Notes: generated by a model from the sequence alone, not told the origin. Shown: positions 48,220-59,421, numbered from the stretch's first letter. The stretch is 64,000 bases of DNA from Ferriphaselus amnicola (GCF_000974685.2 NZ_AP018738.1:1054001-1118000); one strand, 5' to 3'. Program-made: numbers and translations.

Positions 48220-49554
48220 ATGGACAAGCCGACCGAGCAGGAATCCACCAGCGATAATGGTTGGCTGTCACTGGAGCTCCTCAAGGCTGTCACGCCGGTG
48301 CTGTTGCTGACCCTATTGGTGCTGGTGGTCGGCTACAAATTCATCGATCCCGCTCCGCCCAAGAAAATAGTCATCTCCGTTAGTCAATCGGAAGGCAACT
48401 ATCAGGCCTTCGCCTATCTCTATGCCGAGCTGTTGAAGCGCGAAGGCGTCACGTTGGAGATACACCAGTCACAAAGCGAGGCGGAAAGTCTGAAACTGTT
48501 GCACGAGCCGAAGTCTGGCGTGGATCTAGCGCTCATCCAAGGTGGTGTGGCCTCGTCCGAGCCGACCGTGGGACTGGTGTCGCTGGGCAGTTTGTATTAC
48601 CAGCCAGCCTGGGTTTTCTGCCGCTGCGCTAAGCCTGTGCGTCATCTCACAGAGTTGAAGGGTAAGCGCATCGCCATCGGTACCTACGGTACGGGTGCGC
48701 GCGTGGTGGCCGATGCCGTGATGGCTGCCAGCGGGCTGGACGATACGAACAGCACCTTGCTCGTGCTGGGTGATGACGAAGCGGCACAGGAGCTGCAACA
48801 AGGTCGAGTGGATGCGGCCTTCTTCCTCGACGTGCCGCACTCTCCACTGATCCAAAGTCTGGCAATGGACAAGCACCTGCGCCTGCTCGACTTCACCGAG
48901 GCTGAAGCCTACACCCGCCAGCTTTCCTTCTTGCACCACTTGAAAGTGCCGGACGGTGGCCTGAGTCTTGCTGCCAACTTGCCAGACAACGAGGTGAATC
49001 TGCTTGCCCCAACCGTGATGCTGGTTGCGCGTGACTCGTTTCATCCCGCGCTGGTGTATCTAGTGCTCAAGACTATTTCTCAGGTCCACGGTGGGGGAGG
49101 GCTGTTCAATGCTCCTCACGAGTTCCCCTCCGCCCAAGGCACTGATTTTGCACTCAGTGAGCAGGCGGCCTATTTTTACAAATCCGGCCTGCCGTTCCTA
49201 GATAAGTACCTTCCATTCTGGGCGGCTACGTTCGTCAACCGGATGTTGATCCTGTTGTTGCCTCTGCTGGCGGTGATTTACCCACTGAGCAAAGTCGTGC
49301 CGTCGATCTATGTGTGGCTGGTGAAATCCAAGATTTACAAGCTCTACGGCGAACTGCGCTATCTAGAGACCCAGATTCGCCTCAACAGCAAGCCGGACGC
49401 TCCCTCCCGCCACCTAGCCGACCTCAAAGCCATCGAGGATCGGGTCAACCAGCTCAAACTCCCCAACGCCTTCGCTATGCACCTGTACGAATTGCGGGCG
49501 CACATCGCCATGGTGCGGGGGCAGATTCAATTACGTGAGAGCAAGCTGCTGTAG
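48220..49554 (+). CDS. TAXI/NMT1-type solute-binding protein with two membrane anchors
   Basis: 444 residues. A membrane helix near 22-42 is followed by a periplasmic binding domain of the TAXI (TRAP-associated) type with KGKRIAIGTYGTGARVVADA and a DVPHSPLI hinge. A second membrane segment (about 340-362) leads to a cytoplasmic tail of about 80 residues with a coiled coil. No TRAP permease gene is nearby, so this looks like a membrane-bound receptor or regulatory protein, not a transporter part. Starts 9 bases after queC. Confidence 0.8.
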   Translation: MDKPTEQESTSDNGWLSLELLKAVTPVLLLTLLVLVVGYKFIDPAPPKKIVISVSQSEGNYQAFAYLYAELLKREGVTLEIHQSQSEAESLKLLHEPKSGVDLALIQGGVASSEPTVGLVSLGSLYYQPAWVFCRCAKPVRHLTELKGKRIAIGTYGTGARVVADAVMAASGLDDTNSTLLVLGDDEAAQELQQGRVDAAFFLDVPHSPLIQSLAMDKHLRLLDFTEAEAYTRQLSFLHHLKVPDGGLSLAANLPDNEVNLLAPTVMLVARDSFHPALVYLVLKTISQVHGGGGLFNAPHEFPSAQGTDFALSEQAAYFYKSGLPFLDKYLPFWAATFVNRMLILLLPLLAVIYPLSKVVPSIYVWLVKSKIYKLYGELRYLETQIRLNSKPDAPSRHLADLKAIEDRVNQLKLPNAFAMHLYELRAHIAMVRGQIQLRESKLL

Positions 49555-49592
49555 CTTGCTGGTCACTATCTGTTTGTTCAGCGCGAGGAAGG

Positions 49593-49675
49593 GTAGGCTG
49601 GGGTGAACTTGCGAACCCCAGCAGGGCAATTTGTTTCGGGGGAAATGCTGGGGTTCGTACCGCACCCCAGCCTAC
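49593..49675. repeat. Nested inverted repeat, REP-like
   Basis: GTAGGCTGGGGTG pairs perfectly with CACCCCAGCCTAC (13 bp), and inside it GAACCCCAGCA pairs perfectly with TGCTGGGGTTC (11 bp), with a 23-base loop. The arms share the CTGGGG/CCCCAG motif. This is the look of a mobile intergenic repeat (REP/MITE type). It also separates the TAXI gene from the convergent small gene and could act as a terminator. Confidence 0.7.
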
Positions 49676-49688
49676 CGAGCTTTTGGAT

Positions 49689-49955
49689 TTACTTAGTAGG
49701 CTTGTCTAGGAGCGTCCTAGGCGGTACATAGCCAGACAACTCATGGCACGGGCGTACATCCTTCATCTCGGAAATGAGCTCGGGTAGCTTATCGTGGGCA
49801 TCACTTTCTTTGGATTCTACGATTTCTCTCAATTTCGAAATGGCACGCTCTACAGTCACCATCTGGGGCTTTTTGCAATTGGTGTGACCACACTCGATGC
49901 ACCTGTATTCGTCAATCCGACGCAGAGCATCAATTGGTTTTAGGCTCGAATCCAT
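49689..49955 (-). CDS. Small Cys-containing protein, unknown
   Basis: 88 residues, unrecognised. A CIECGHTNC stretch near residues 19-27 resembles half of a zinc ribbon; the rest is charged and helical with a lone Cys near 70. No signal peptide. The ATG follows GGAGGAT, a strong ribosome site, which supports it being a real gene. Possibly transferred along with the neighbouring repeat. Function not predicted. Confidence 0.6.
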   Translation of the reverse strand: MDSSLKPIDALRRIDEYRCIECGHTNCKKPQMVTVERAISKLREIVESKESDAHDKLPELISEMKDVRPCHELSGYVPPRTLLDKPTK

Positions 49956-50103
49956 TCTATCCTCCGTGCTTGCAAGTGTAGGGACTTCGTTCGGCGTATC
50001 AGGTCGCAGATAGTACTGCAGATAGTGTGGCTATTCCATGCATTTTGCACCAGCACATAAAATGCGTGCGCTGATGGCTGACTGGTTCAGGGGGATAGTC
50101 TGA

Positions 50104-50138
50104 ACGGCGTGGGCAACGCTGTGCTTCTCCCACGCCGT
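50104..50138. other. 10-bp hairpin downstream of pgm
   Basis: ACGGCGTGGG and CCCACGCCGT pair perfectly around a 15-base loop. No T run follows in either direction, so termination is uncertain; it could protect the pgm mRNA end. Confidence 0.45.
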
Positions 50139-50147
50139 ATAACGAAA

Positions 50148-51827
<1,680 letters not shown>

Positions 51828-51937
51828 TCAGCTCGTGAGTTATGCGAGGTCAATATCATTCAGTGACTTTACGCACAGACGCTCCCGCGCTTTGCCCGTA
51901 TCTTGCAGCTCCTTATAACACCCTTTGGAGATTCACC

Positions 51938-52399
51938 ATGTTTAATAGCCGTATCGGATTGATTGCAGTCATTTTGTGGGTGGCAACTGCCGGTGTGTTT
52001 TCCTGGTTTTTTGTGCACGGCAATACCGAAGTCGGTAGCGATGGCCGTAATGCCATCGTATTGGAAGCAGGTGAGCGGAGTCTGATCTTGGGGGAGATGC
52101 GTAGCCTATTGGTTGCGACTCAAGGTGTGGTTCAAGGCATACAGCAGAATGACATGAAACACGTGGCGCAGTCTGCTCGTGCTGTCGGCATGGCATCGGC
52201 AGTGGATGTGAATCCAGCCTTGATGGCGAAGCTGCCGTTGGAGTTCAAGTCGTTGGGCATGAGCGTTCACCACGATATGGATGACCTAGCGGCCGCAGCG
52301 GAAAGCGGCAAGCCTGCCCCTGAGCTGCTGGGGATGCTATCGACTACGATGTCCAAATGCGTCGCGTGTCACTCAGCCTGGCAGCTAAAAGCCAACTGA
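51938..52399 (+). CDS. Small membrane-anchored c-type cytochrome (cytochrome c'-like)
   Basis: 153 residues with an N-terminal membrane anchor or uncleaved signal (about 6-27), a helical bundle and one heme motif CVACH near the C-terminus (about residues 143-147). A C-terminal heme site in a four-helix layout resembles cytochrome c'. The ATG follows TTTGGAGATTC. Electron-transfer or gas-binding role is not decided by the sequence. Confidence 0.82.
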   Translation: MFNSRIGLIAVILWVATAGVFSWFFVHGNTEVGSDGRNAIVLEAGERSLILGEMRSLLVATQGVVQGIQQNDMKHVAQSARAVGMASAVDVNPALMAKLPLEFKSLGMSVHHDMDDLAAAAESGKPAPELLGMLSTTMSKCVACHSAWQLKAN

Positions 52400-52577
52400 T
52401 CCTCCGCTGATTGATGACTTCATCACGAAGAACATGAGAGCGAGTTTTGGCGGCGAGCTAAGGCGCAAGCTGAAGCTCGCTAGCCGTGCAAAGCGCCGTG
52501 CTTTGTAAAGTATCACCTCCAATATCACCTCAGCTGAAAATCAGAAAGCTCATCCGCGCTGAGGTTGACATCCATCT

Positions 52578-52593
52578 TGTTGCAAACCCTACA
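52578..52593 (+). promoter_or_regulatory. NifA upstream activator site
   Basis: TGT-TGCAAACCCT-ACA matches the NifA consensus TGT-N10-ACA exactly. It lies 110 bases before the sigma-54 promoter, the usual distance for looping activation. The intervening 95 bases are AT-rich toward the promoter, as expected for an IHF bend, although I found no clear IHF consensus. Apart from this and the promoter, the 341-base gap after the cytochrome gene holds no convincing gene. Confidence 0.85.
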
Positions 52594-52687
52594 ACGACCA
52601 GTATGCGTCGAGTTCCATACACGTGGGTTGGGCAATTTCAAAGTTATCATATCAATATAATCATATAGCTGCGTCAATCATGTAAGT

Positions 52688-52702
52688 TGGCACAGTGCTT
52701 GC
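52688..52702 (+). promoter_or_regulatory. Sigma-54 promoter of the nif accessory operon
   Basis: TGGCACAGTGCTTGC fits the -24/-12 consensus TGGCAC-N5-TTGC exactly, about 40 bases before the first start codon. With the NifA site upstream it indicates nitrogen-fixation control of the whole operon. Confidence 0.92.
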
Positions 52703-52740
52703 GATGAATCAGACACACACCACTGATTAGGAGCTTAAAC

Positions 52741-53064
52741 ATGATTAACCTGACCCCCAACGCAATCTCTGCGGTTGAAAAATTCATCAAAGGTTCGGAT
52801 GTTCCCGTTGCTGGGCTGCGCATCGCCATCTCAGGTGGTGGCTGTTCTGGTTTTCAGTATGGAATGTCGCTGGAGCAAGCCAAGAATGAAGATGACACCA
52901 TCTTGGAATACGGCGCTGTGACTTTGCTAGTCGATCCTTTGTCAGCTCCGCTGCTGGAAGGTGTGACAGTTGATTTCGTCGATAGTCTGAGTGGCAGCGG
53001 CTTCAAATTTGAAAACCCGAATGCCAGCTCCAGCTGCGCGTGCGGTTCCTCTTTCTCAGCCTAA
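52741..53064 (+). CDS. IscA/HesB-like iron-sulfur carrier, nif-linked
   Basis: 107 residues of the A-type carrier family. Three conserved Cys are seen: GGGCSGFQY (first) and CACGSS near the end (pair). In nif operons this protein (IscA-Nif) sits before nifU and helps cluster delivery to nitrogenase. First gene after the sigma-54 promoter, with TAGGAG before the ATG. Confidence 0.92.
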   Translation: MINLTPNAISAVEKFIKGSDVPVAGLRIAISGGGCSGFQYGMSLEQAKNEDDTILEYGAVTLLVDPLSAPLLEGVTVDFVDSLSGSGFKFENPNASSSCACGSSFSA

Positions 53065-53074
53065 GGATAACGCC

Positions 53075-53965
53075 ATGTGGGATTACTCGGACAAAGTTAA
53101 AGAGCACTTTTTTGAGCCGCGCAACGCAGGCCCGCTGGAAGATGCCAATGGCGTCGGCGATGTTGGCTCGATCTCCTGCGGCGATGCGCTGCGCCTGATG
53201 CTTAAGGTCGAACCTGAGACCGACATCATCCTCGACGCACATTTCCAGACTTTTGGCTGCGGCTCGGCGATCGCCTCCAGCTCCGCGCTGACCGAGATGA
53301 TCAAGGGCAAGACGCTGGACGAGGCGCTCAAAGTCTCCAATCAGGATATCGCCGACTACCTCGACGGCTTGCCGCCGGAAAAGATGCACTGCTCGGTGAT
53401 GGGACGCGAGGCGCTGCAAGCGGCCGTGGCCAACTATCGTGGCGAAGTGTGGAGCGACGATCACGAAGAAGGCGCACTGGTGTGCAAATGCTTTGCCATC
53501 GACGCCGTGTTGATCGAAGACACTATCCGCGCCAACAACCTCAGTTCGGTGCAAGACGTGACCAACTATACCAAGGCGGGCGGTGGCTGTTCGTCGTGTC
53601 ACGAAGGCATCGAAGAAATCCTAGTCAAGGTGATGAGTGAACGCGGCGAAGCATTCAAGCCAGGAACCCCGGCTAAAGAAGAGGCCGCACCTGTCGGTAT
53701 GACCAACCTGCAGCGCATCAAGAAGATCGAAGCCGTGCTGGAATCCGTGCGTCCGCAACTGAAGCGCGACGGCGGCGACATCGAACTGCTGGATGTGGAC
53801 GGCAAGACCATCTACGTAAGCATGACCGGTGCGTGTGCGGGCTGCCAGATGGAGGCACTGACGCTGCAAGGCATTCAGCAGAAATTGATGGAAGAGCTGA
53901 AAGAATTCATCAAGATCGTGCCGACCAAGGCCGGTGCATTGAGCCGCGCTGCTTGCCAACCTTAA
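53075..53965 (+). CDS. nifU: Nitrogen-fixation iron-sulfur scaffold NifU
   Basis: 296 residues in the full three-domain form: IscU-like N-terminus (to about 125; Cys in [17 protein letters not shown] and MHCSVMG), central permanent [2Fe-2S] domain with CKCF and GGGCSSC, and C-terminal Nfu domain with TGACAGCQM. Assembles clusters for nitrogenase with NifS. Start ATG ten bases after the IscA-like stop; a longer frame only overlaps that gene. Confidence 0.96.
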   Translation: MWDYSDKVKEHFFEPRNAGPLEDANGVGDVGSISCGDALRLMLKVEPETDIILDAHFQTFGCGSAIASSSALTEMIKGKTLDEALKVSNQDIADYLDGLPPEKMHCSVMGREALQAAVANYRGEVWSDDHEEGALVCKCFAIDAVLIEDTIRANNLSSVQDVTNYTKAGGGCSSCHEGIEEILVKVMSERGEAFKPGTPAKEEAAPVGMTNLQRIKKIEAVLESVRPQLKRDGGDIELLDVDGKTIYVSMTGACAGCQMEALTLQGIQQKLMEELKEFIKIVPTKAGALSRAACQP

Positions 53966-53974
53966 ACAAGTAAT

Positions 53975-54042
53975 GAGTGCAGAGTATCGAGTAAAGAGCC
54001 CTCGGCCTAGCACTCAGAACTCGGTACTCAGCACTCAGAACT
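53975..54042 (+). repeat. Inverted and direct repeats between nifU and nifS
   Basis: GAGTGCAGAGTATCGAGT can pair with ACTCGGTACTCAGCACTC (16 of 18 bases). The right arm region also holds a 12-base direct repeat GCACTCAGAACT, 21 bases apart. This may be a small mobile intergenic repeat, or a stem controlling nifU versus nifS mRNA. No U tract. Confidence 0.65.
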
Positions 54043-54056
54043 GAAAGGAATTGAGA

Positions 54057-55265
54057 ATGGAAGGCATCTATTTCGACAACAACGCCACCACTCGCGTAGA
54101 TGAGAAGGTGGTGGAGGCAATGCTGCCTTATTTCACCGAGCAGTTCGGCAACCCCTCGTCCATGCACAGCTTTGGTAACAAGGTGGGCCTTGCGATCAAA
54201 AAGGCGCGGATGCAAGTTCAGGAGTTGCTAGGTGCAGAGCATGACTCTGAAATCATCTTCACCTCCTGCGGCACCGAGTCGGATTCCACCGCGATTCTCT
54301 CCGCCTTGAAGGCGCAGCCCGAGCGAAAAGAGATCATCACAACGACCGTCGAGCATCCCGCCATTCTGACCTTGTGCGCGTACCTTGAAAAAGAAGGTTA
54401 CAAAGTGCACTACCTCAAAGTGGACGGTAAAGGTCGCCTCGACTTGGACGAGTACAAGAAATTGCTGACCGATCAGGTGGCTGTGGTGTCGGTGATGTGG
54501 GCGAACAACGAGACCGGCACCTTTTTTCCGGTGGTTGAGATGGCCGAGCTAGCCAATGCGGCCGGAGCGATGTTCCACACCGACGCGGTGCAGGCCGTGG
54601 GCAAAGTGCCGCTGAATCTGAAAGACACCAAGATCGACATGCTGTCGGTGTCTGGTCATAAGTTGCACGCGCCCAAAGGTATCGGCGTGTTGTATCTCAA
54701 ACGAGGCGTGCGCTTCCGTCCCTTGCTGCGAGGCGGGCACCAGGAGCGTGGCCGCCGTGCGGGTACCGAGAACACCACCTCCATCGTTGGTTTGGGCAAA
54801 GCGGCTGAGATGGCGCTGGAAGCGATGGCTTTCGAAAACACCGAAGTGGCACGTCTGCGCGACAAGCTGGAGGCGGGCATTCTGGCGAAAGTGCCAAGTT
54901 CTTTCGTCACCGGCAACCCCGATGATCGGTTGCCTAACACCAGCAACATCGCCTTTGAATACATCGAAGGCGAGGCCATCTTGCTGCTGCTCAACAAATT
55001 CGGCATCGCTGCGTCGAGCGGATCGGCATGTACTTCCGGCTCGCTCGAACCTAGCCACGTGATGCGTGCGATGGGTATTCCTTATACCGCCGCCCACGGC
55101 ACGGTGCGCTTCTCGCTGTCGCGTTACAGCACCGAGGCCGAGGTGGATCGTGTGATCGCGGTCGTGCCTGAGATCATCGCTCAGTTGCGCAAGCTGTCGC
55201 CGTACTGGGATGGCGATAAGCCTAAGGCTGAGCCGGACAAGGCGTTCGCGCCGACTTACGCCTAG
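54057..55265 (+). CDS. nifS: Cysteine desulfurase NifS
   Basis: Provides sulfur for nitrogenase clusters. 402 residues; PLP Lys in SGHKLHAPKG, active Cys in SSGSACTSG, and the N-terminal DNNATTRVD. ATG preceded by AAAGGAATTGAGA; a TTG two codons earlier is less likely. Confidence 0.96.
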   Translation: MEGIYFDNNATTRVDEKVVEAMLPYFTEQFGNPSSMHSFGNKVGLAIKKARMQVQELLGAEHDSEIIFTSCGTESDSTAILSALKAQPERKEIITTTVEHPAILTLCAYLEKEGYKVHYLKVDGKGRLDLDEYKKLLTDQVAVVSVMWANNETGTFFPVVEMAELANAAGAMFHTDAVQAVGKVPLNLKDTKIDMLSVSGHKLHAPKGIGVLYLKRGVRFRPLLRGGHQERGRRAGTENTTSIVGLGKAAEMALEAMAFENTEVARLRDKLEAGILAKVPSSFVTGNPDDRLPNTSNIAFEYIEGEAILLLLNKFGIAASSGSACTSGSLEPSHVMRAMGIPYTAAHGTVRFSLSRYSTEAEVDRVIAVVPEIIAQLRKLSPYWDGDKPKAEPDKAFAPTYA

Positions 55266-55274
55266 GTCAACATC

Positions 55275-56420
55275 ATGTTCCGCTCCATCATCATCGATGA
55301 CACCACCCTGCGCGACGGCGAACAGACCGCTGGGGTGGCGTTCACGCTAGAGGAGAAGCTGGACATCGCGCGCCAACTCGATGCGCTGGGCGTACCGGAG
55401 CTGGAAGTCGGCATCCCGGCGATGGGAGAAGCGGAGCGCGACAGCATCAATGCCGTCGCCTCTCTTGATCTGAATGCCAAGCTGGTTGCTTGGTGTCGCA
55501 TGTGCAAGCCGGACATCCTCGCTGCAGAGTTGGTCGATGTACATCTGCTCGACCTGTCGATCCCGGTGTCCGATATCCACCTGAAGAAAAAGCTGGGGCG
55601 CGACCGCGACTGGGTGCTGGAGACGATCTTCGACCTCGTGCCGTTCGCCAGCGAACAGGGCATGGGCATCATCCTAGGTTGCGAGGACGCATCGCGGGCC
55701 GATCCCGAGTTCCTGTTGCGCGTGGCTGAAGCGGCGCAGGCGGCGGGTGCTCAGCGCATCCGTATCGCCGACACGCTGGGCGTGATGGAGCCGTTCGGCG
55801 TACACAAGCTCATTTCATCGCTACGCAGCGCAGTGGACATCGAGATCGAGATGCACGCGCATGACGACCTCGGGTTGGCCACCGCCAATAGTCTGGCCGC
55901 TGCGCTAGCGGGAGCGACGCACATCAACACCACGGTCAACGGGCTGGGCGAACGTGCAGGCAATGCGCCGCTGGAAGAGGTCGCCTTGGGGTTGAAAAAA
56001 CTCTATAGCATGGACACTGGCATCGATCTGACCCACTTTCCGGCGCTGTCGCAAGCGGTCGCTGCCGCTTCCGGTCGCCCAGTGCATTGGCAAAAAAGTC
56101 TGGTCGGTGAGGGCGTGTTCACCCATGAAGCAGGATTACATGTCGATGGTCTGCTCAAAGACCCCGACACGTATCAAGGCTTCGATCCCAGCGAAGTCGG
56201 GCGCAGCCGTAAATTGGTGGTGGGCAAGCATTCTGGAACCCACGGTGTGATCGCCGCCTACGCCTGCATGGGACTGAATCTGAGTCAGGCCGAAGCCCGC
56301 GCGCTGCTGCCTGACATTCGTAGTTTTGCCGAACGTGCCAAGCGTTCACCGGCGGATCAGGAACTGCTGTTCATGTATCAGCGCTACATCGGGCGCAGTG
56401 CGCCAGGTGCGGTGCACTAA
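55275..56420 (+). CDS. nifV: Homocitrate synthase NifV
   Basis: Makes homocitrate, the organic ligand of FeMo-co. 381 residues; [15 protein letters not shown] start, metal-binding HAHDDLG and [15 protein letters not shown] leuA-like origin is excluded by this nif context and by length. Confidence 0.95.
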   Translation: MFRSIIIDDTTLRDGEQTAGVAFTLEEKLDIARQLDALGVPELEVGIPAMGEAERDSINAVASLDLNAKLVAWCRMCKPDILAAELVDVHLLDLSIPVSDIHLKKKLGRDRDWVLETIFDLVPFASEQGMGIILGCEDASRADPEFLLRVAEAAQAAGAQRIRIADTLGVMEPFGVHKLISSLRSAVDIEIEMHAHDDLGLATANSLAAALAGATHINTTVNGLGERAGNAPLEEVALGLKKLYSMDTGIDLTHFPALSQAVAAASGRPVHWQKSLVGEGVFTHEAGLHVDGLLKDPDTYQGFDPSEVGRSRKLVVGKHSGTHGVIAAYACMGLNLSQAEARALLPDIRSFAERAKRSPADQELLFMYQRYIGRSAPGAVH

Positions 56421-56430
56421 GGTGAGCAAC

Positions 56431-57243
56431 ATGGAAAAAACCATTCCCTTGGTCGCACAGATGGAGGCCGAAGTCCCTAGCAGCCACTTCGCTGCATCGG
56501 CATTAAGGATCAGTCTATTCACTCTGCTACGCGAAGATGTCAGCTGCGTGTTTCAGCGTGACCCCGCTGCACGTTCGCGCTTCGAGGTGCTGACCACCTA
56601 TCCGGGGGTTCACGCCATCTTGTTGCAACGCATCGCGCATCGGCTATGGCGATCTGGGCTGCGTTATCCCGCGCGGCTGCTAGGTTGGTTCGCACGGCTG
56701 CTCACCAACATCGACATCCATCCGGGGGCGACCATCGGTCGGCGTTTCTTCATCGATCACGGCGCTGGCGTGGTGATCGGCGAGACCGCCGAGATCGGCG
56801 ACGATGTGACGCTGTACCACGGCGTGACGTTAGGCGGCACCACTTGGAACAAAGGTAAACGTCATCCGACCTTGTGCGACGGCGTGGTGGTGGGCGCGGG
56901 AGCAAAGATATTGGGTGCGATCACCTTGGGCGAGAATGTTCGAGTCGGTGCGAATTCCGTAGTCGTGAAGGACGTGCCCGCCGAGCGCACCGTGGTCGGC
57001 ATTCCCGCCAAGATTGTGTTACGCACCGAAGAGGCCAGTGCTGACAACATTTACGGCATCAACCTCGACCATCACCTGATCCCCGACCCGGTCGGGCGTG
57101 CCATCGCCTGCCTGATGGAGCGCATCGAAGTGCTGGAAGGTCAGCTGCGTAAACACGGTGACGCGGTGGATGGTCAATGTCGGACGTGTGAGGCGGACGA
57201 TCTTTGTGGTACGGAAGTAGCACGTAAACTCAGGAAAGAATGA
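56431..57243 (+). CDS. cysE: Serine O-acetyltransferase CysE, nif-linked copy
   Basis: Acetylates serine for cysteine synthesis, supplying NifS. About 270 residues: helical N-terminus and left-handed beta-helix with hexapeptide repeats ([33 protein letters not shown]). The ATG follows AAGGTGA; a GTG three codons earlier is possible. A cysE inside nif operons is known from Azotobacter and relatives. Confidence 0.93.
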   Translation: MEKTIPLVAQMEAEVPSSHFAASALRISLFTLLREDVSCVFQRDPAARSRFEVLTTYPGVHAILLQRIAHRLWRSGLRYPARLLGWFARLLTNIDIHPGATIGRRFFIDHGAGVVIGETAEIGDDVTLYHGVTLGGTTWNKGKRHPTLCDGVVVGAGAKILGAITLGENVRVGANSVVVKDVPAERTVVGIPAKIVLRTEEASADNIYGINLDHHLIPDPVGRAIACLMERIEVLEGQLRKHGDAVDGQCRTCEADDLCGTEVARKLRKE

Positions 57244-57779
57244 CGATGGACCTGCTCGATTTTGAACAAGCCGAACTGTATTTCGATGAGCCGCTGGCAC
57301 CCGAGATCAGCGACCTGATCGTCTTAGCAGCTGCGAATTACGGAAGCGAAAAAGCCGAAAGCATGTTGCTTAGAGCCAGCTTCCTCGCCCCAAGACACCT
57401 CACGGTATTGGTTGCCTTATATCGCTACTACTTCTACCAGCATCGTCTAGAGGATGCTTTGTTGGTGGCAGAAAGCACGTTGGCGGTGGCTGGCGAGCGG
57501 CTCGAATTTCCAGACACGTGGGCGTATCTGTGCGAGGCCAATGTGGGTGCAGGCGTGATGCGTTCGATGGGAATGGTGCGCTTCTACTTGATGGTGCTCA
57601 AAGCCACGGGATACATCCACTTGCGCTTGGGAAACCTAGCTACTGGCCAAGCGATGCTGGAAAAACTGGTGGAGCTGGACAGCCACGACCGCATCGGTGG
57701 GAAAGCCTTGCTAGAGGTGGTGTATCAATCAACGGTCAATGATGAAACTAAGGAAAGGGGTAGGAAATGGACGAACTGA
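57240..57779 (+). CDS. nif-linked helical (TPR-like) protein
   Basis: 179 residues, mostly helix with TPR-like Ala/Leu spacing ([19 protein letters not shown]). No enzyme motif. It overlaps the cysE stop by 4 bases and the nifW start by about 13, so it is firmly part of the nif operon. Similar unnamed TPR proteins accompany nifW/nifZ in other diazotrophs. Possible adapter; function not known. Confidence 0.75.
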   Translation: MTMDLLDFEQAELYFDEPLAPEISDLIVLAAANYGSEKAESMLLRASFLAPRHLTVLVALYRYYFYQHRLEDALLVAESTLAVAGERLEFPDTWAYLCEANVGAGVMRSMGMVRFYLMVLKATGYIHLRLGNLATGQAMLEKLVELDSHDRIGGKALLEVVYQSTVNDETKERGRKWTN

Positions 57780-58102
57780 CACTGGATGAGGCGCTAGAAG
57801 AGTTGGTATCTGCCGAGGATTTTCTCGATTATTTCGGCATTGAATACGACCCTTCGGTGGTGCAAGTGAATCGCCTGCATATCTTGCAGCGCTATCACAA
57901 TTACATCGCCAAATCGGTGTTGCCCGAGCTGGAGTCGGCGCGCCGTCTGGTCTATATCACGACGCTACAACAGGCCTATCAGGACTTTGTGATTTCGGAT
58001 GCCCTGACCGAAAAGGTGTTCAAAGTGTTCCACATGCATGAGCCGCAAACAAAGTTCGTGCCTCTGAGTTCGATCACGTTGAACAAGCAAGATGCTGCCT
58101 AA
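57767..58102 (+). CDS. nifW: Nitrogenase-stabilising/protective protein NifW
   Basis: 111 residues. The LVSAEDFLDYFGIEYDP start and QRYHNYI segment are typical of NifW, which binds MoFe protein during maturation or protects it from oxygen. Overlaps nifZ by 11 bases. Confidence 0.92.
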   Translation: MDELTLDEALEELVSAEDFLDYFGIEYDPSVVQVNRLHILQRYHNYIAKSVLPELESARRLVYITTLQQAYQDFVISDALTEKVFKVFHMHEPQTKFVPLSSITLNKQDAA

Positions 58103-58550
58103 ATACGAATTTGGCGACGAAGTGCGCATCGTTCGCAACGTGCGCAACGACGGCACCTATCCCGGTATGCCACCGGGACAGCTGCTGGTACGGCGCGGCT
58201 CGACCGGTTTCGTGATGAACGTTGGCACCTTCCTGCAAGACCAGTTGATCTACACCGTCAACTTCCTCGAACTTCAGCGCATCGTGGGGTGTCGAGAGGA
58301 AGAGCTGATCAGTATCAACGAACTGTGGGTGCCCAGTAAATTCGAGAGCCGCGAGAAAGTGCGCAGCCGGATTACCTTAGCCGTACGAGGTGAGGTACGC
58401 GTAACTCCCGGCGCTGAAGGTGAGATTTTGAAAGTGCTGCGCGACGAAGTCCTCGGCGTACAGTATCAAGTCATCTTTCGAGATCAGGTGTTGCAAGTAC
58501 CCGAGTCAGCGTTAGAGGCGACCCAAGTTTATGAGGATAAGGAGCCGTGA
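58092..58550 (+). CDS. nifZ: NifZ, two-domain form
   Basis: 152 residues with two NifZ modules: PKYEFGDEVRIVRNVRNDGT (first) and a second around RGEVRVTPGAEGEILK. NifZ aids P-cluster formation in the MoFe protein. Overlaps nifW and lies directly before nifM. Confidence 0.9.
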   Translation: MLPKYEFGDEVRIVRNVRNDGTYPGMPPGQLLVRRGSTGFVMNVGTFLQDQLIYTVNFLELQRIVGCREEELISINELWVPSKFESREKVRSRITLAVRGEVRVTPGAEGEILKVLRDEVLGVQYQVIFRDQVLQVPESALEATQVYEDKEP

Positions 58551-59407
58551 TGTCACAACTCACTGAACCTGCTGTCGCCTATCTGGCATTCAAGGCAGCA
58601 CAAAAGCTATACGGCAAGGATATTTCAGCATTGCCACCCAGCGAATTTGAGCGAGTGCAGAGCATGGCAAAGAATCAGCATGAGCTGGAAGCACGCGTGC
58701 TGACCGCCCCCGAAGCACGAGATGCGATGGTGCCACCTTCTACGCTGGATGCCGCGATGCAGGAAATACGCGGACGCTATCAGAGCGATGAAGAATTCGA
58801 CAGTGATCTTGCACGCAATGGTCTGGACGAAGCCAGTTTTGCCGCCGCGTTGGAGCGAGAGCTGCGAGTCGAAGCCATTCTGGAAAAAGTAGCGACCGAG
58901 TCGAGTAAAGTCACGGATACGGATGTCGAGTTGTACTACCTGTATCACCCCAACCAATTCAGGCGACCAGAGACTCGGTTCGCGCGCCACATCCTGATCA
59001 CCATCAACGAAACTATCGCCGAGAATACCCGGGTGACAGCCCGTCTGCGTATCGAAGCCATCGCCATGCGCTTGGCCAAAGAACCGCAACGCTTCGAGGA
59101 GCAAGCCCTCAAACATTCAGAATGCCCGACCGCGCTGGATGGCGGAAAACTGGGCGACCTACCACGCGGCAAACTATTCCCTGTGTTGGATAGCGCCTTA
59201 TTTGAGATGCAAGCAGGGGAGGTGAGCGGCGTGTTGGAATCGGAACTCGGTTTCCACATCCTGAGTTGCGACGCAATCACCGAAGCCAATGTATTAACGA
59301 TCAACGAAGCCCGCCCACATATCCGCAGCGTGCTAGAGAAAAAACGAAAACGGGCTTTTCAGCAGGAGTGGCTTAAAAATCTGAGAGTAGCGAAAACAGC
59401 TGGCTGA
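58550..59407 (+). CDS. nifM: NifM, nitrogenase Fe-protein maturation PPIase
   Basis: 285 residues: helical N-terminal part and a parvulin-like (PpiC) domain from about 125 (RPETRFARHILITIN ... FEEQALKHSECPTALDGGKL). Needed for active NifH in Azotobacter and Klebsiella. The chosen ATG follows AAGGAGCCGTG; a GTG one codon earlier is in frame. Last gene of the operon; no nifHDK in the window. Confidence 0.92.
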   Translation: MSQLTEPAVAYLAFKAAQKLYGKDISALPPSEFERVQSMAKNQHELEARVLTAPEARDAMVPPSTLDAAMQEIRGRYQSDEEFDSDLARNGLDEASFAAALERELRVEAILEKVATESSKVTDTDVELYYLYHPNQFRRPETRFARHILITINETIAENTRVTARLRIEAIAMRLAKEPQRFEEQALKHSECPTALDGGKLGDLPRGKLFPVLDSALFEMQAGEVSGVLESELGFHILSCDAITEANVLTINEARPHIRSVLEKKRKRAFQQEWLKNLRVAKTAG

Positions 59408-59421
59408 CCCTTCTGCGAAGG

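Noticed and set aside
52486-52668. Small 60-codon frame upstream of the nif operon
   Set aside because: Covers the NifA site region, lacks a ribosome site and has no recognisable protein features.
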